A stretch of 64,000 nucleotides of DNA from Dinoroseobacter sp. (GCA_017643385.1 JAEPNN010000002.1:429099-493098), one strand, 5' to 3'; numbered from the stretch's first letter, positions 45,083 through 55,406 are shown. Notes: generated by a model from the sequence alone, not told the origin. A program made the numbers and translations.

Positions 45083-46447
45083 TTATCGACGCGATGGTGC
45101 GCGACGACCGCGCTTTTTACCACCTTTACCACGCAACTGAGACTTCTCAATGAGACCTTCGTACTGGTGTGCCAGCAAGTGCGACTGGATCTGTTGCACA
45201 GTGTCCATGCCAACCGACACGATAATCAATATCGAGGTGCCGCCAAAATACGCCGTGATCGCCAATTCGGTGCGAACCATTTCGGGGATCAGACAAACAA
45301 GCGCCAGGTAACCTGAGCCTAAAACGAGAATACGGGTGGTCACGTAGTCGAGATACTCGACTGTTTTCGCCCCAGGCCGAATGCCGGGAACGAAGCCATT
45401 CTGATTCTTCAGATTCTCTGCAACGTCTTCCGTCTTGAAGGACACGTTGGCCGTATAAAAATATGTGAAGAACACGATCATGCCTGCAAAGAACAGCAGG
45501 TAGAGCGGTTGCCCCGGGCCAAAATAGGCCAAGATCGTGGACATGATCGGGCCCGTAGAGCCACCAGAGAAGGTGCTGATCGTTGTCGGTAGCAACAAAA
45601 GCGATGACGCGAAAATGGCTGGAATAACGCCCGCAGGGTTCACTTTGATCGGCAAATGGCTGGAACCACCGTCATACACCTTCATCCCAACCTGTCGGCG
45701 CGGATACTGGATATGTATCTTGCGTAAGCTGCGTTCCATGAAGACCACGAACGTCAGCGTTGCAAGCAACATAATGATCACACCCAGAATAACAGGTGTG
45801 GAAAGCGCGCCGGTGCGGCCAGATTCGAAAAACTGAGCCAATGCAGCGGGCAGTTCAGCAACAATACCGACAAAGATGATCAGCGAAATACCGTTGCCGA
45901 TGCCGCGCTGGGTGATTTGTTCACCAAGCCACATCAGGAACATGGTACCCCCAACAAGGGTGATCACGCAGGCGGCCCGGAAGAACCAGCCGGGATCGGT
46001 CACAAGCCCACCCGCTTCAAGGCTGACCGCAAGCCCGTAGGCTTGGAAAGTTGCCAAGAACACGGTGCCATACCGTGTGTATTGGTTGATCTTCTTGCGG
46101 CCTTGCTCGCCTTCTTTCTTCAGCTGCTCCAGCTGTGGGACCATTGCGGTCAGAAGCTGCACGATAATCGAGGCCGAAATGTAGGGCATGATACCCAGCG
46201 CGAAGATCCCCATCCGGGAGATCGCACCGCCAGTGAACATATTGAGCACGCCGCCAAGACCGGCCGCAGCCTGATCCATAAACTCGCGCAATGCGCCACC
46301 ATCGATACCCGGAACCGGGATGTAGGTGCCAAGCCGGTATACGATCAAAAGACCGAGGGTGAATAGAATGCGCTGTCGAAGCTCAGTTGCCTTGCCAAAG
46401 GCAGACCAGCTCATGTTTGCGGCCATTTGTTCTGCTGCAGATGCCAT
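45083..46447 (-). CDS. secY: Preprotein translocase subunit SecY
   Basis: 454-aa channel subunit with ten membrane helices. TYIPVPGIDGGALREFM, GRKKINQYTRYGTVFLA and YPRRQVGMKVYDGGSSHLPIK are conserved. A basic C-terminal tail ends the protein. It lies 116 bp after rplO; that gap has hairpins but no gene. Confidence 0.97.
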   Translation of the reverse strand: MASAAEQMAANMSWSAFGKATELRQRILFTLGLLIVYRLGTYIPVPGIDGGALREFMDQAAAGLGGVLNMFTGGAISRMGIFALGIMPYISASIIVQLLTAMVPQLEQLKKEGEQGRKKINQYTRYGTVFLATFQAYGLAVSLEAGGLVTDPGWFFRAACVITLVGGTMFLMWLGEQITQRGIGNGISLIIFVGIVAELPAALAQFFESGRTGALSTPVILGVIIMLLATLTFVVFMERSLRKIHIQYPRRQVGMKVYDGGSSHLPIKVNPAGVIPAIFASSLLLLPTTISTFSGGSTGPIMSTILAYFGPGQPLYLLFFAGMIVFFTYFYTANVSFKTEDVAENLKNQNGFVPGIRPGAKTVEYLDYVTTRILVLGSGYLALVCLIPEMVRTELAITAYFGGTSILIIVSVGMDTVQQIQSHLLAHQYEGLIEKSQLRGKGGKKRGRRAPSRR

Positions 46448-46563
46448 GCGGTACGGGGTCCCGTTGCTTTATGTCATGCAAGCGCCGCCAAACGGTTTCC
46501 CGGTCGGCGGCGCCAGAAAATCTTGTGCTAGATGTAGGTGGCCTTCGCGCCACCCACAAGCGT

Positions 46564-47046
46564 TCAGGCGTCCGCCGTCTCTTTGGTCGCGGGCTTTGTG
46601 ACCGTAAGTGATCCACCAGCCGCTTCAACAGCCTTAACAGCGGCACCAGAAGCACCGGTTACGGTGATTGTAGCTTTGGCGGTGATTTCACCCTTGGCCA
46701 AAACACGCACACCATCAAGCTTACGGCGTACAAGGCCGGATGCCACAAGGGTGTCTTCGGTGATGTCAGACGCGTTCAGCTTCTTCTCGTCGATGAATTT
46801 CTGGATCAGGCCCAGGTTCACAACTGCGAAGGACTTCCGGTTCGGCTTGTTGAAGCCACGCTTCGGAAGACGCTGATACAGAGGCATCTGGCCGCCTTCG
46901 TAACCATTGATGGCTACACCCGACCGGGATTTCTGACCTTTGATACCACGGCCACCCATTTTACCGGTGCCGGAACCGGGACCACGGCCAACGCGCTTGC
47001 GGGCTTTGGTTGCGCCAGGATTGTCGCGCAGTTCATTCAGTTTCAT
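46564..47046 (-). CDS. rplO: 50S ribosomal protein L15
   Basis: 160-aa protein. [20 protein letters not shown] and [20 protein letters not shown] are conserved. The ATG at 47046 follows AGGAGA; an upstream in-frame start at 47094 is not supported. It is the first gene of a ribosomal block that restarts after the HNH-like insertion. Confidence 0.96.
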   Translation of the reverse strand: MKLNELRDNPGATKARKRVGRGPGSGTGKMGGRGIKGQKSRSGVAINGYEGGQMPLYQRLPKRGFNKPNRKSFAVVNLGLIQKFIDEKKLNASDITEDTLVASGLVRRKLDGVRVLAKGEITAKATITVTGASGAAVKAVEAAGGSLTVTKPATKETADA

Positions 47047-47144
47047 GTCGCTTCTCCTTTGCCGGACATCCCTTCCGAAGCGAGTGAAGGGCACACGGCG
47101 TTTGATTGTTAAAGGTATGTGACCCTTTGTAGGCCACCGGGGGG

Positions 47145-47173
47145 CGTATAGGGGGAGTCTCGGGTTGGTGCAA
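47145..47173 (-). promoter_or_regulatory. Candidate promoter of the rplO block
   Basis: On the minus strand, TTGCAC is separated by 17 bp from TATACG, followed by CCCCCC. It lies about 100 bp before rplO. Element order, spacing and C-rich discriminator match the candidate promoters before rpmC and rplB. Confidence 0.6.
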
Positions 47174-47203
47174 GAGGATTTGGGACGCGTCAGACCCGGT
47201 GGT

Positions 47204-47217
47204 CCGTAGCGCTACGG
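47204..47217. repeat. Perfect 14-bp palindrome upstream of the HNH-like gene
   Basis: CCGTAGC-GCTACGG, with no spacer, lies 118 bp before the HNH-like start. The rest of the 288-bp gap between rplO and the HNH-like gene holds the rplO promoter and nothing else I recognise. Confidence 0.5.
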
Positions 47218-47334
47218 TGACTTAACAACCGTTGATGCCATGGAGCCTTTTCTATTACCTTGTTTGATGGCACTTGTTTAATTGTGCGTGGCTTCCCAAA
47301 TTGCAGGTTCAGACAATGAGGGAGATCCACCGAC

Positions 47335-48126
47335 ATGCTCGGTACGTGCAAGTTGTGCGGAGCTGAAAACGCCAAAATGGCGCGATCTCACATCATTCCA
47401 AAAAGACTATATGGCAAGACCCTCGCTCCTAATCCGAAAGGCAGCGTAGATACTGTGATCGCACGCTTTGACGGTCTGGAGAAGCCGAAACGCTCACCCA
47501 AAGGCGAGTATGATACAACGCTACTTTGCTCAGATTGCGAGGCCCGATTTCAGTATTTGGATGGCGTCGGCGCAAAGGTGCTATATCAGTCACATTGGAG
47601 TGGCGTCCATTTTGACTCGACTACGAAACGGCCCAAGCTTTTAGAAAGCGACTCTGGAAGAAGCAACGACTTTCGCCTTTTTCTGGTGTTCCTTTTGTGG
47701 AGGATGTCTGCAACGCAGCGGCAGATGTTTTCGAACGTTAAGGCCCAGAAATTGGAAAGCTTGTGGGCCCGAGCTCTCCTTGAGCAAGACGTGTCAGTCG
47801 CGCGAAATCTAGATTGCATCTTGGTGAAGTTCGAGCGATCGGACAATCCATTGATGGGACCCGCTAGACAAAGACATGATGGAGTCAATGGCTACAAAGT
47901 GCTCTTCGCAGGATACTCGATTTGGCTAAAAACAGATGAGAGACCTTTACCGACGGTCTTTAAGAAAGCCTCTGCATTCAAAGGTCAAAAGATCAGAGCT
48001 TTACATATGAAGTTTGACGATAGCCCTGAAAAGAGAGCACTACTTAAATTTATTGATGCCGACACTGGCGTCGATGGGCTCAAGTTCGGAGAGTGGGCCG
48101 AGATCAACAGCAAACTCGACAAATGA
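47335..48126 (+). CDS. HNH-like zinc protein inserted in the spc operon
   Basis: 263-aa protein on the plus strand inside a minus-strand ribosomal operon. The N-terminus has CKLCG (Cys 5, 8), SHIIPKRLYGK (His 19) and LLCSDCEARF (Cys 65, 68): the two cysteine pairs and the SHxIPK motif seen in HNH endonuclease-like proteins. The rest (about 100-263) matches nothing I know. Base composition is richer in A+T than the ribosomal genes. It may be a nuclease of a defence or selfish element. A hairpin at 48131 follows. Confidence 0.7.
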   Translation: MLGTCKLCGAENAKMARSHIIPKRLYGKTLAPNPKGSVDTVIARFDGLEKPKRSPKGEYDTTLLCSDCEARFQYLDGVGAKVLYQSHWSGVHFDSTTKRPKLLESDSGRSNDFRLFLVFLLWRMSATQRQMFSNVKAQKLESLWARALLEQDVSVARNLDCILVKFERSDNPLMGPARQRHDGVNGYKVLFAGYSIWLKTDERPLPTVFKKASAFKGQKIRALHMKFDDSPEKRALLKFIDADTGVDGLKFGEWAEINSKLDK

Positions 48127-48130
48127 GGAA

Positions 48131-48154
48131 CGCCCCCACCTTTCGGCGGGGGCG
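48131..48154. terminator. Hairpin between HNH-like gene and rpmD
   Basis: CGCCCCCACC-TTTC-GGCGGGGGCG, a 10-bp stem with one mismatch; on the minus strand the loop is GAAA. It lies between convergent genes. The T-tail is poor on both strands, so its strength is uncertain. Confidence 0.55.
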
Positions 48155-48182
48155 CTCCCAAACTTTCACAAGAGCAGGTAGC

Positions 48183-48371
48183 TTACCCGCGCTCCTCTAC
48201 GATCTCCACCAAGTGTGGGATCTTGCGGATCATACCGCGTACGGAAGGGGTATCTTCCAGCTCGCGGGTCTTGTGCATCTTGTTCAGGCCCAGACCGATC
48301 AGCGTCTGGCGCTGCTTTTCAGGGCGGCGGATCGGGGAGCCGATCTGTTTTACAACAATAGTTTTTGCCAT
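48183..48371 (-). CDS. rpmD: 50S ribosomal protein L30
   Basis: 62-aa protein beginning [20 protein letters not shown], with [20 protein letters not shown]. It is the last gene of the rpmC-rpmD block, 5 bp after rpsE. The usual neighbour rplO is displaced by the HNH-like insertion. Confidence 0.96.
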   Translation of the reverse strand: MAKTIVVKQIGSPIRRPEKQRQTLIGLGLNKMHKTRELEDTPSVRGMIRKIPHLVEIVEERG

Positions 48372-48376
48372 GTGTC

Positions 48377-48946
48377 TCAGGCCTCCTCAGTCGCGGCTTC
48401 GGCGGCGGGAGCTTCGTCCTTCTTAAGGATGTCAGCAACTTTCTTACCGCGGCGCTGTGCCACCATACGGGGGCTGCTTTCGCTGGTAAGGCCATCAAGT
48501 GTTGCGCGGATCATGTTATATGGGTTCTGCGAGCCAATGGACTTCGCGACAACGTCCTGAATGCCCAACATTTCGAAGACAGCACGCATTGGACCACCTG
48601 CGATGATACCGGTACCTTGTGGTGCAGTCCGCATCACAACCTTGCCAGCACCGTGGCGTCCTTTGACGTCGTGGTGCAGGGTGCGACCTTCTTTGAGCGG
48701 CACGCGGATCATCTGGCGCTTCGCTTGCTCGGTGGCCTTGCGGATCGCTTCAGGCACTTCTTTCGCTTTGCCTTTGCCGAAACCGACGCGACCGCGCTGG
48801 TCGCCAACAACCACGAGGGCTGCGAAGCCAAAGCGCTTACCACCTTTTACAGTTTTCGACACACGGTTAATCGCGACCAGGCGGTCAGCGAATTCTGGGG
48901 TTTCCTCTTCGCGGTTGCGACCGCGACGGTTCTCACGCTCTGCCAT
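48377..48946 (-). CDS. rpsE: 30S ribosomal protein S5
   Basis: 189-aa protein with [40 protein letters not shown] and [18 protein letters not shown]. The C-terminus has a short Ala/Glu tail, usual in alphaproteobacteria. It lies 96 bp after rplR. Confidence 0.97.
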   Translation of the reverse strand: MAERENRRGRNREEETPEFADRLVAINRVSKTVKGGKRFGFAALVVVGDQRGRVGFGKGKAKEVPEAIRKATEQAKRQMIRVPLKEGRTLHHDVKGRHGAGKVVMRTAPQGTGIIAGGPMRAVFEMLGIQDVVAKSIGSQNPYNMIRATLDGLTSESSPRMVAQRRGKKVADILKKDEAPAAEAATEEA

Positions 48947-49042
48947 GAAAGGCCTCCTGAGCTAGCGTTGTTACCAATCCTAGTGGCCAAAGGGCCCTGG
49001 ATCATCGAGGGCGCAAGTTTCCCCGCGCCCTTCAAGTCGTTA

Positions 49043-49402
49043 TTAGAACTTCAAACCACCTTCACGCGCAGCGTCGGCCAAAGCCTTCACCTTGCCATGA
49101 AAGAGGAAACCGCCACGGTCGAAGAAAACCTCTTCGACGCCCGCCTTCTTCGCGCGCTCGGCAATGGCCGCACCCACTTTGGAGGAAGCTTCGACGTTGT
49201 TCTTGCCAACCACACCCAGATCTTTTTCCAGGCTGGAGGCTGCGGCCAAGGTTACGCCCTGAACATCGTCGATCACCTGTACCGAGATGTTCTTGCCCGA
49301 GCGGTGCACGGACAGACGAGGACGACCAGCGGCCATTTTCTTGATTTTGTTCCGAACGCGCAGGCGGCGCTTCAAGAACAGGTCTCGTTTGCTGTTTGCC
49401 AT
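49043..49402 (-). CDS. rplR: 50S ribosomal protein L18
   Basis: 119-aa 5S-rRNA-binding protein. It starts [20 protein letters not shown], then [20 protein letters not shown] and [20 protein letters not shown]. The ATG at 49402 is chosen from family length; the upstream frame is noise. It lies 11 bp after rplF. Confidence 0.96.
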   Translation of the reverse strand: MANSKRDLFLKRRLRVRNKIKKMAAGRPRLSVHRSGKNISVQVIDDVQGVTLAAASSLEKDLGVVGKNNVEASSKVGAAIAERAKKAGVEEVFFDRGGFLFHGKVKALADAAREGGLKF

Positions 49403-49413
49403 TTTTCGCGTCC

Positions 49414-49947
49414 TTACTTCTTCTTGCCTTCCTTGCGGAAGATAAATTCGCCTTTGTAGCGAATGCCTTTGCCCTTGTAGGGCTCGGGCTTGCGCCATTC
49501 ACGAATGTTTGCAGCCACTTGGCCAACAAGCTGTTCGTCAGTGCCTTCAATGACCACTTCGGTCGGCTTTGGGCAGGTGACGGTCACGCCTTGTGGCACA
49601 TCGAAGTTCACTTCGTGCGACAGACCGAGGTTCAGTTTCAGGGTGCTACCCTGGATCTGCGCCCGGTAACCAACGCCCTGGATCTCAAGCTCTTTCTTGA
49701 AGCCCTGCGTTGCACCCTGCACCATGTTGGCAACCATCGTGCGGCTCATGCCCCACTGCTGGCGCGCCCGTTTGGACATCCCCCGAGGGGTCACGGTTAC
49801 AGCGTTGTCTTCAATGGCGATTGTCACATCGTCAGTTGCAGTGAAGCTACGGGTCGCTTTCGGGCCCTTCACTTCGATGGTCTGGCCGTCCAGCGTTGCC
49901 GTGACACCGCTTGGCAGCTCGACCGGTTTTTTCCCAATACGAGACAT
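49414..49947 (-). CDS. rplF: 50S ribosomal protein L6
   Basis: 177-aa protein with [20 protein letters not shown] and the C-terminal [19 protein letters not shown]. The ATG at 49947 is preceded by an in-frame TTG, which is less likely. It lies between rpsH and rplR. Confidence 0.97.
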   Translation of the reverse strand: MSRIGKKPVELPSGVTATLDGQTIEVKGPKATRSFTATDDVTIAIEDNAVTVTPRGMSKRARQQWGMSRTMVANMVQGATQGFKKELEIQGVGYRAQIQGSTLKLNLGLSHEVNFDVPQGVTVTCPKPTEVVIEGTDEQLVGQVAANIREWRKPEPYKGKGIRYKGEFIFRKEGKKK

Positions 49948-49960
49948 CAATCAGTCCCCC

Positions 49961-50356
49961 TTAGAATACGGTGCAGAGCACTTCGCCACCAACGTTCTGC
50001 TGGCGCGCGGAGGCATCGGACATTACGCCTTTCGACGTGGACACGATCGAGACACCCAGACCCTGACGGACCTGAGGGACATCCTTAACGCCCATGTAAA
50101 CACGACGACCAGGGGTCGACACGCGCTTGAGCTCGCGGATGACGGGGGTGCCGTCGAAGTACTTAAGGCTGATCTCGATTTCGGGGTGCTTGCTGTCAGA
50201 AACAGCTTCGTAGCCGCGAATGTAGCCTTCGTCGGCCAGCACATCGAGAACCCAAGCGCGCAGCTTGGAGGCCGGGGTGCGGACGGTGGATTTGCCACGC
50301 ATTTGAGCGTTGCGGATCCGGGTCAGCATATCACCGAGAGGATCGTTTACAGACAT
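49961..50356 (-). CDS. rpsH: 30S ribosomal protein S8
   Basis: 131-aa protein with [40 protein letters not shown] and [20 protein letters not shown]. In other bacteria S8 represses the spc operon by binding its mRNA near rplE; no such structure was examined here. Confidence 0.97.
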   Translation of the reverse strand: MSVNDPLGDMLTRIRNAQMRGKSTVRTPASKLRAWVLDVLADEGYIRGYEAVSDSKHPEIEISLKYFDGTPVIRELKRVSTPGRRVYMGVKDVPQVRQGLGVSIVSTSKGVMSDASARQQNVGGEVLCTVF

Positions 50357-50371
50357 ATTCCTAAACCTCCC

Positions 50372-50677
50372 TTACCAGCTCGACTTGACCATGCCGGGGA
50401 TCTGACCTGCGGAACCAAGTTCACGCAGCGCGATCCGGCTGATCTTCAGCTTGCGGTAATAGGCGTGTGGACGCCCGGTGAGTTGACAGCGGTTGTGCAG
50501 ACGGGTCGCCGAGCTGTTGCGCGGCAGCTTTGCCAGTTTCAGGCGCGCCTTGAAGCGCTCTTCCATTGGCAGGTTCTCGTCGTTTGCGATCTCTTTCAGC
50601 GCTGCACGCTTGGCGGCATACTTTTCCACCAGCTTCTGACGCTTCACTTCACGCGCGATCATGGATTTCTTCGCCAT
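50372..50677 (-). CDS. rpsN: 30S ribosomal protein S14, zinc-free type
   Basis: 101-aa long form of S14 ([20 protein letters not shown]) with [20 protein letters not shown]. It has a single cysteine and no CxxC pairs, so it is the zinc-independent form. It lies 15 bp after rpsH's upstream neighbour rplE-side and before rpsH. Confidence 0.96.
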   Translation of the reverse strand: MAKKSMIAREVKRQKLVEKYAAKRAALKEIANDENLPMEERFKARLKLAKLPRNSSATRLHNRCQLTGRPHAYYRKLKISRIALRELGSAGQIPGMVKSSW

Positions 50678-50696
50678 GGTTGTTTTCTCCCCCGGC

Positions 50697-51259
<563 letters not shown>

Positions 51260-51260
<1 letters not shown>

Positions 51261-51565
51261 CAGACGGCCTCCCCAGTGGTCTTGGCGAAGCGCACTTTCT
51301 TGCCATCTTCCTCGCGGAAGCCGACGCGGGTGGCTTTGCCGTTGCTGTCAAGAAGCGCCAGGTTGCTCAGATCAATCGGCATTGCCTTTGGCAAGCGACC
51401 GCCCTGAGAGGACTGGGTCTGACGGGTGTGACGGATGGCGATGTTGATACCGTCCACGATAGCCTTGCCGTCCTTGGGCATAACGGCGGAAATCTCGCCT
51501 TCTTTGCCCTTGTCCTTGCCGGCCAATACGACGACTTTGTCGCCCTTACGGAGTTTAGCAGCCAT
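51260..51565 (-). CDS. rplX: 50S ribosomal protein L24
   Basis: 101-aa assembly initiator with a KOW motif ([20 protein letters not shown]) and [20 protein letters not shown]. It overlaps rplN and rplE by one base each. Confidence 0.96.
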
Positions 51566-51933
51566 TACAGCACCTCCGGCGCAAGCGAGATAATCTTCAT
51601 GAAGTTCTTGCCACGCAGCTCGCGAACAACTGGCCCGAAGATACGGGTGCCAACTGGCTCGTTGTTGTTGTTGAGGATCACTGCGGCGTTGCCGTCAAAG
51701 CGGATGGCAGTGCCATCTTCACGGCGAACTTCTTTTGCGGTGCGCACGACGACGGCCTTACGGACGTCACCTTTCTTCACACGACCGCGCGGGATGGCTT
51801 CCTTGACCGAGACGACGATAATGTCGCCTACGGACGCGTACTTACGCTTGGAACCACCCAGAACCTTGATGCACTGAACACGGCGGGCGCCGCTATTGTC
51901 AGCTACATCCAGATTGGTCTGCATCTGGATCAT
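51565..51933 (-). CDS. rplN: 50S ribosomal protein L14
   Basis: 122-aa protein with [40 protein letters not shown] and [20 protein letters not shown]. The sequence is complete. It lies 67 bp after rpsQ. Confidence 0.98.
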   Translation of the reverse strand: MIQMQTNLDVADNSGARRVQCIKVLGGSKRKYASVGDIIVVSVKEAIPRGRVKKGDVRKAVVVRTAKEVRREDGTAIRFDGNAAVILNNNNEPVGTRIFGPVVRELRGKNFMKIISLAPEVL

Positions 51934-52000
51934 TGGTTTCTCCCGACCTTTGAGGACTTAATCTTTGCCCCAGGGTTTCGATCAAACCGGGCGTGACACC

Positions 52001-52231
52001 TTAAGCGGTGATCACCTCCCAGCGTTTCGTCTTAGACTTTGGCGCGCATTCCTGAATGCGGACCGTATCGCCCACTTTGAAGCTGTTGGCTTCATCATGC
52101 GCGCGATATTTCTTGGATTTACGGATTGTCTTTTTCAGAACCGGATGCGTGAAACGACGCTCAACGCTAACTGTTACGGTCTGTGCATTTGCGGCGCTGG
52201 TCACAACACCAGAGAGAATACGCTTAGGCAT
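52001..52231 (-). CDS. rpsQ: 30S ribosomal protein S17
   Basis: 76-aa protein with [20 protein letters not shown] and [20 protein letters not shown]. It lies 12 bp after rpmC. Confidence 0.96.
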   Translation of the reverse strand: MPKRILSGVVTSAANAQTVTVSVERRFTHPVLKKTIRKSKKYRAHDEANSFKVGDTVRIQECAPKSKTKRWEVITA

Positions 52232-52243
52232 CAGGCAAGCTCC

Positions 52244-52453
52244 TTATTCAGCAGCCGCTTGCGCGGCTTTTTCGTTGAGAATGGTGTTCACGCGCGCAAC
52301 GTCGCGGCGCACCTGACGCATACGCGCGGTGTTCTCAAGCTGGTTGGTTGCTTGCTGGAAGCGCAGATTGAAGGCTTCCTTTTTCAGCGCAGTCAGCTCA
52401 TCACGGAGCTGATCTGGCGTCTTTTCACGCAGTTCCTGGGCGTTCATCGCCAT
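52244..52453 (-). CDS. rpmC: 50S ribosomal protein L29
   Basis: 69-aa protein at the exit tunnel with [20 protein letters not shown] and [20 protein letters not shown]. In most bacteria it directly follows rplP; here 3.9 kb of other genes separate the two, and rpmC heads a block with its own candidate promoter. Confidence 0.96.
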   Translation of the reverse strand: MAMNAQELREKTPDQLRDELTALKKEAFNLRFQQATNQLENTARMRQVRRDVARVNTILNEKAAQAAAE

Positions 52454-52538
52454 TTTCCTTTTTGCAACATCACTGGCTGGCCCCTCCCTTTTGGCGGCGG
52501 GTCACCCTGATTCCAGTGGAGTTCGTGGATGAGGGGGT

Positions 52539-52567
52539 CGTATAGGAGTGTGCCGGAGATAACGCAA
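52539..52567 (-). promoter_or_regulatory. Candidate promoter of the rpmC block
   Basis: On the minus strand, TTGCGT is separated by 17 bp from TATACG, followed by ACCCCC. It ends about 86 bp before rpmC. It shares element order and discriminator with the rplO and rplB block promoters. Confidence 0.6.
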
Positions 52568-52635
52568 CCCCTTTATTTCTTGGGTGCAGCAGCGCTGCCC
52601 TCGCACATTTCGCAGGAGTAATCTATGGATCCACT

Positions 52636-53256
52636 ATGGCCAATATATCATCTCTTTTTGTCACCCGCCTTTACCACGCCGCATTGTCCGAAAAGGGACC
52701 AAAGGCTGATCCTTCGGAATTAGAAAACGCATGTTATGCTATCGCCGAAGATGACGAAGCTGGACAGGAATGGTGCGAACAGAACGGTTATCCCGGTTAT
52801 ACCTCCTACGCATCGCTCGACGATTTGCCCTGGCGGTTCCCTATTTTCGGTGATCTCAAAAAAGCACTCGACAAACATGTCGCGTCCTTTGCGAAGGACC
52901 TTCATTTCGATCTGGGCGAAAAAAAACTCAAGCTCGACAGCCTTTGGATCAACATCCTGCCCGAGGGCGGCATCCACACCAGTCACCTCCATCCTCATTC
53001 CGTAATATCCGGGACGACCTATGTCTCGATGCCCGAAGGCACCAGCGCGCTAAAACTGGAGGACCCGCGCTCTGCCAGGATGATGGCGGCTCCCGGGCGC
53101 ACCAAGGACGCTCCGCAAAAGCTGCAACCCTTCGTATACATCCAGCCTTCGGTTGGCGATGTTTTGCTTTGGGAAAGCTGGCTGCGTCATGAAGTGCCTA
53201 TGAACATGTCCGAAGACGAGCGGATCAGCGTGAGTTTCAACTACGCCTGGGCCTAG
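52636..53256 (+). CDS. 2OG-Fe(II) oxygenase-like protein (TIGR02466 type)
   Basis: 206-aa protein of a family proposed to be 2-oxoglutarate, iron-dependent oxygenases. The iron-ligand region reads GGIHTSHLHPHSVISGTTYV, and the C-terminal block DVLLWESWLRHEVPMN...ERISVSFNYAW carries the second His and the Arg for 2-oxoglutarate. It is on the opposite strand to the ribosomal genes. The substrate is unknown. Confidence 0.82.
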   Translation: MANISSLFVTRLYHAALSEKGPKADPSELENACYAIAEDDEAGQEWCEQNGYPGYTSYASLDDLPWRFPIFGDLKKALDKHVASFAKDLHFDLGEKKLKLDSLWINILPEGGIHTSHLHPHSVISGTTYVSMPEGTSALKLEDPRSARMMAAPGRTKDAPQKLQPFVYIQPSVGDVLLWESWLRHEVPMNMSEDERISVSFNYAWA

Positions 53257-53296
53257 GCCCTTCACTTTCAATCCTTTTCCGGACTAGCCTTGACGG

Positions 53297-53962
53297 ATGG
53301 TCAAGTTGATGTCCCTGCCCCGGCGTCTCGCTGCCCGCTTCGTGGGGCATGCCTTAACGTTTATCGCGCGCTTTATCATTGCCGCCCGGGCGGACTGGCG
53401 AGGGATCGAACCCGTCCCCCGACAGCGTGTTTATTTCGCCAATCATGTCAGCAATGCCGATATGCCCATGGTTTGGGCGGTCCTTCCCCCTGCCCTGAGG
53501 CGACAGACCCGTCCGGTAGCCGCGGCCGACTATTGGCTGAAAAACCGCCTGCGCGCTTTCGCAGGGCGAGATGTCTTCGGCGCTGTGCTGATTGACCGTC
53601 GACCGGAAGCGCGTGTGGAAGACCCCATGGAAAAAATACTGGAGGCGCTCGACGAAGGCGCTTCACTGATCATATTCCCGGAAGGTAACCGGAACATGAC
53701 GGACGACCCGCTGTTGCCCTTCAGGTCAGGTCTTTACAACATGGGCAAGGCGCGCCCGGAGGTAGATTTGGTTCCCACATGGATCGCGAACCTGAATGAG
53801 ATCATGCCCAAAGGGGAAATCATCCCACTTCCTTTGATTTGCACGGTAACCTTTGGCGCGCCCCTGCACGTTGAGAAGGACGAAGACAAGGATGCGTTCT
53901 TACAGCGCGCAGCCGCTGCGTTGGTCTCCCTGTCCGACCCGACCTTCGATGAGATCACATGA
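53297..53962 (+). CDS. Lysophospholipid acyltransferase (PlsC-like)
   Basis: 221-aa membrane-associated acyltransferase likely making phosphatidic acid. The HX4D catalytic motif is in YFANHVSNADMPMVW, and the second motif is FPEGNRN. A hydrophobic N-terminus anchors it. It overlaps the CdsA-like gene by 4 bp, so the two form a lipid-synthesis pair on the plus strand. Confidence 0.88.
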   Translation: MVKLMSLPRRLAARFVGHALTFIARFIIAARADWRGIEPVPRQRVYFANHVSNADMPMVWAVLPPALRRQTRPVAAADYWLKNRLRAFAGRDVFGAVLIDRRPEARVEDPMEKILEALDEGASLIIFPEGNRNMTDDPLLPFRSGLYNMGKARPEVDLVPTWIANLNEIMPKGEIIPLPLICTVTFGAPLHVEKDEDKDAFLQRAAAALVSLSDPTFDEIT

Positions 53963-54894
53963 CAGATACCACCTCTGATATCCTGCTCCTGAGCATTGGG
54001 GTCATAATCCTTTTGGTCGGGCTGACGCTGTTTGGCGAATTTATGCGTGGTCGTTACCCCGTCGGGGAAAGCAATCAGGTCGTCGAGACCTTCATACAAA
54101 GGGTAAATTCCTGGTGGGCGATCGTCATTCTGACATCAAGTGCGGCTTTGCTTGGGGAACTGGCCCTGCTCTTGCTGTTTGCGTTCGCGAGCTTCGCGGC
54201 GCTGCGTGAATTTCTGACATTTTCCTATAAACGGCAGGCAGATCACCTGTCTCTGGCCCTTGGATTTTTCGTGATCCTACCCTTGCAATACCTCTTCATT
54301 GGGCTTGGCTGGACGGGTCTATTTGCGGTGTTTATCCCAGTTTACGCCTTTCTTTTGTTGCCGATTGTCAGTGCCTTACGCGGGGATTCCAACCGGTTTC
54401 TGATCCGTGTCGCAGAAACCCAATGGGGTTTGATGATTTGTATCTTCTGCATAAGCCACATCCCCGCCTTGATGACATTTGAAATGGGAGATGGAAGATC
54501 GGTCCTTCTGATCCTGTTCTTCGTCATGGTTGTGCAATTCGGAGATCTGATTGAGTACTATGCGGGCCGGAAATTCGGGGTCCGCAAGATCGCGCCTCAT
54601 CTGTCACCTAAGACAATTCGTGGGATGATCGCAGGTGTACTTGGGGCAACGGTTATTGGTGCCTTGCTCAGCTGGATCACACCATATGGAATAGTGGGTG
54701 CTGCGATGATGGCAGCATTGGCTTCGCTGACGGGAATGTTTGGAAGCCTCGTTTTCGCAGCAATCAAACGCGACAAGGGTGTAAAGGACTGGTCACATCT
54801 TATCCCGGGTCAAGGAGGGTTTCTGGATCAGCTTGATAGCGTCATCTTCGCGGCCCCGGTTTTCTACCACGTTACCATGTTGGTTTGGAAATAG
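53959..54894 (+). CDS. Phosphatidate cytidylyltransferase-like protein
   Basis: 311-aa membrane protein of the CdsA family, which makes CDP-diacylglycerol from phosphatidic acid and CTP. It has eight or so helices and the C-terminal signature region GKRKD-like SLVFAAIKRDKGVKDWSHLI-PGQGGFLDQLDS. It is paired with the upstream acyltransferase, consistent with consecutive steps. It may be a second copy beside a housekeeping cdsA elsewhere; this cannot be checked here. Confidence 0.88.
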   Translation: MTDTTSDILLLSIGVIILLVGLTLFGEFMRGRYPVGESNQVVETFIQRVNSWWAIVILTSSAALLGELALLLLFAFASFAALREFLTFSYKRQADHLSLALGFFVILPLQYLFIGLGWTGLFAVFIPVYAFLLLPIVSALRGDSNRFLIRVAETQWGLMICIFCISHIPALMTFEMGDGRSVLLILFFVMVVQFGDLIEYYAGRKFGVRKIAPHLSPKTIRGMIAGVLGATVIGALLSWITPYGIVGAAMMAALASLTGMFGSLVFAAIKRDKGVKDWSHLIPGQGGFLDQLDSVIFAAPVFYHVTMLVWK

Positions 54895-54975
54895 GCCAAA
54901 GTTCACACATTTTGGCAGAAGTTGCACCGCTTTCGGCACTGTGTTGAGAGAATGTGAACCGTTTCAGCCCGAATG

Positions 54976-55386
54976 TTAGGGCAGGCTTAGACCGCCCATG
55001 TGATCGATATCGGTGATCCAGAGAACCGTCGCTTTGTCCTTGTAGGTCGTGATCAACTAGCGCCATTTTGGCATCCACTCCTCGTCGATCTGCCAAACGG
55101 TTTTGAAGAGGTCTTTCGTAGGAGGCGGGGTGTCATGGCCGCCGGGACGCAGCGCGGGCGAGTCGGTCGGACATGGTTCCGATGCGACCGGGGCCGTGGA
55201 GAATTCAGGCGTCCTCTGCGATCAGCTTGGCATGGGCCGCGTTGTAGATCTCGGCGTCGGTGGGGGGGCAGTCGGCGTTCCATTGCAGAGCATCGACCTC
55301 GTGGCGCGGAAGCCCATGCTCCTCGGCGAGGTGCTTGGAGAGGGTCGACTTGCCGCTGCCGGGGTTCCGATGAGGGCGATGCGCAT
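54976..55386 (-). pseudogene. Decayed P-loop nucleotide kinase
   Basis: Remnant of a small adenylate-kinase-like P-loop protein. The start MRIALIG (55386) is in one frame. The P-loop continuation NPGSGKSTLSKHLAEEHGLP is in the next frame, one base having been lost in GGAACCCC. That frame meets a TGA at 55205 where Trp is expected (AEDA-stop-ILHGPGRIG). A C-terminal piece, DLFKTVWQIDEEWMPKWR, returns to the first frame, with a further TAG before TTYKDKATVLWIT. The middle also seems deleted. At least four lesions make a functional product unlikely. Confidence 0.72.
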
Positions 55387-55406
55387 ATGGGCCTCGTTTG
55401 GTAAGA

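Noticed and set aside
48365..49459. Long ORF (364 aa) antisense to rpsE and rplR
   Set aside because: Shadow of two ribosomal genes; no ribosome site and no family resemblance.
54895..54959. GTTCACA...TGTGAAC and GCCAAA...TTTGGC repeats after the CdsA-like gene
   Set aside because: Short arms or long spacing and no T-tail; too weak to call a terminator or operator.
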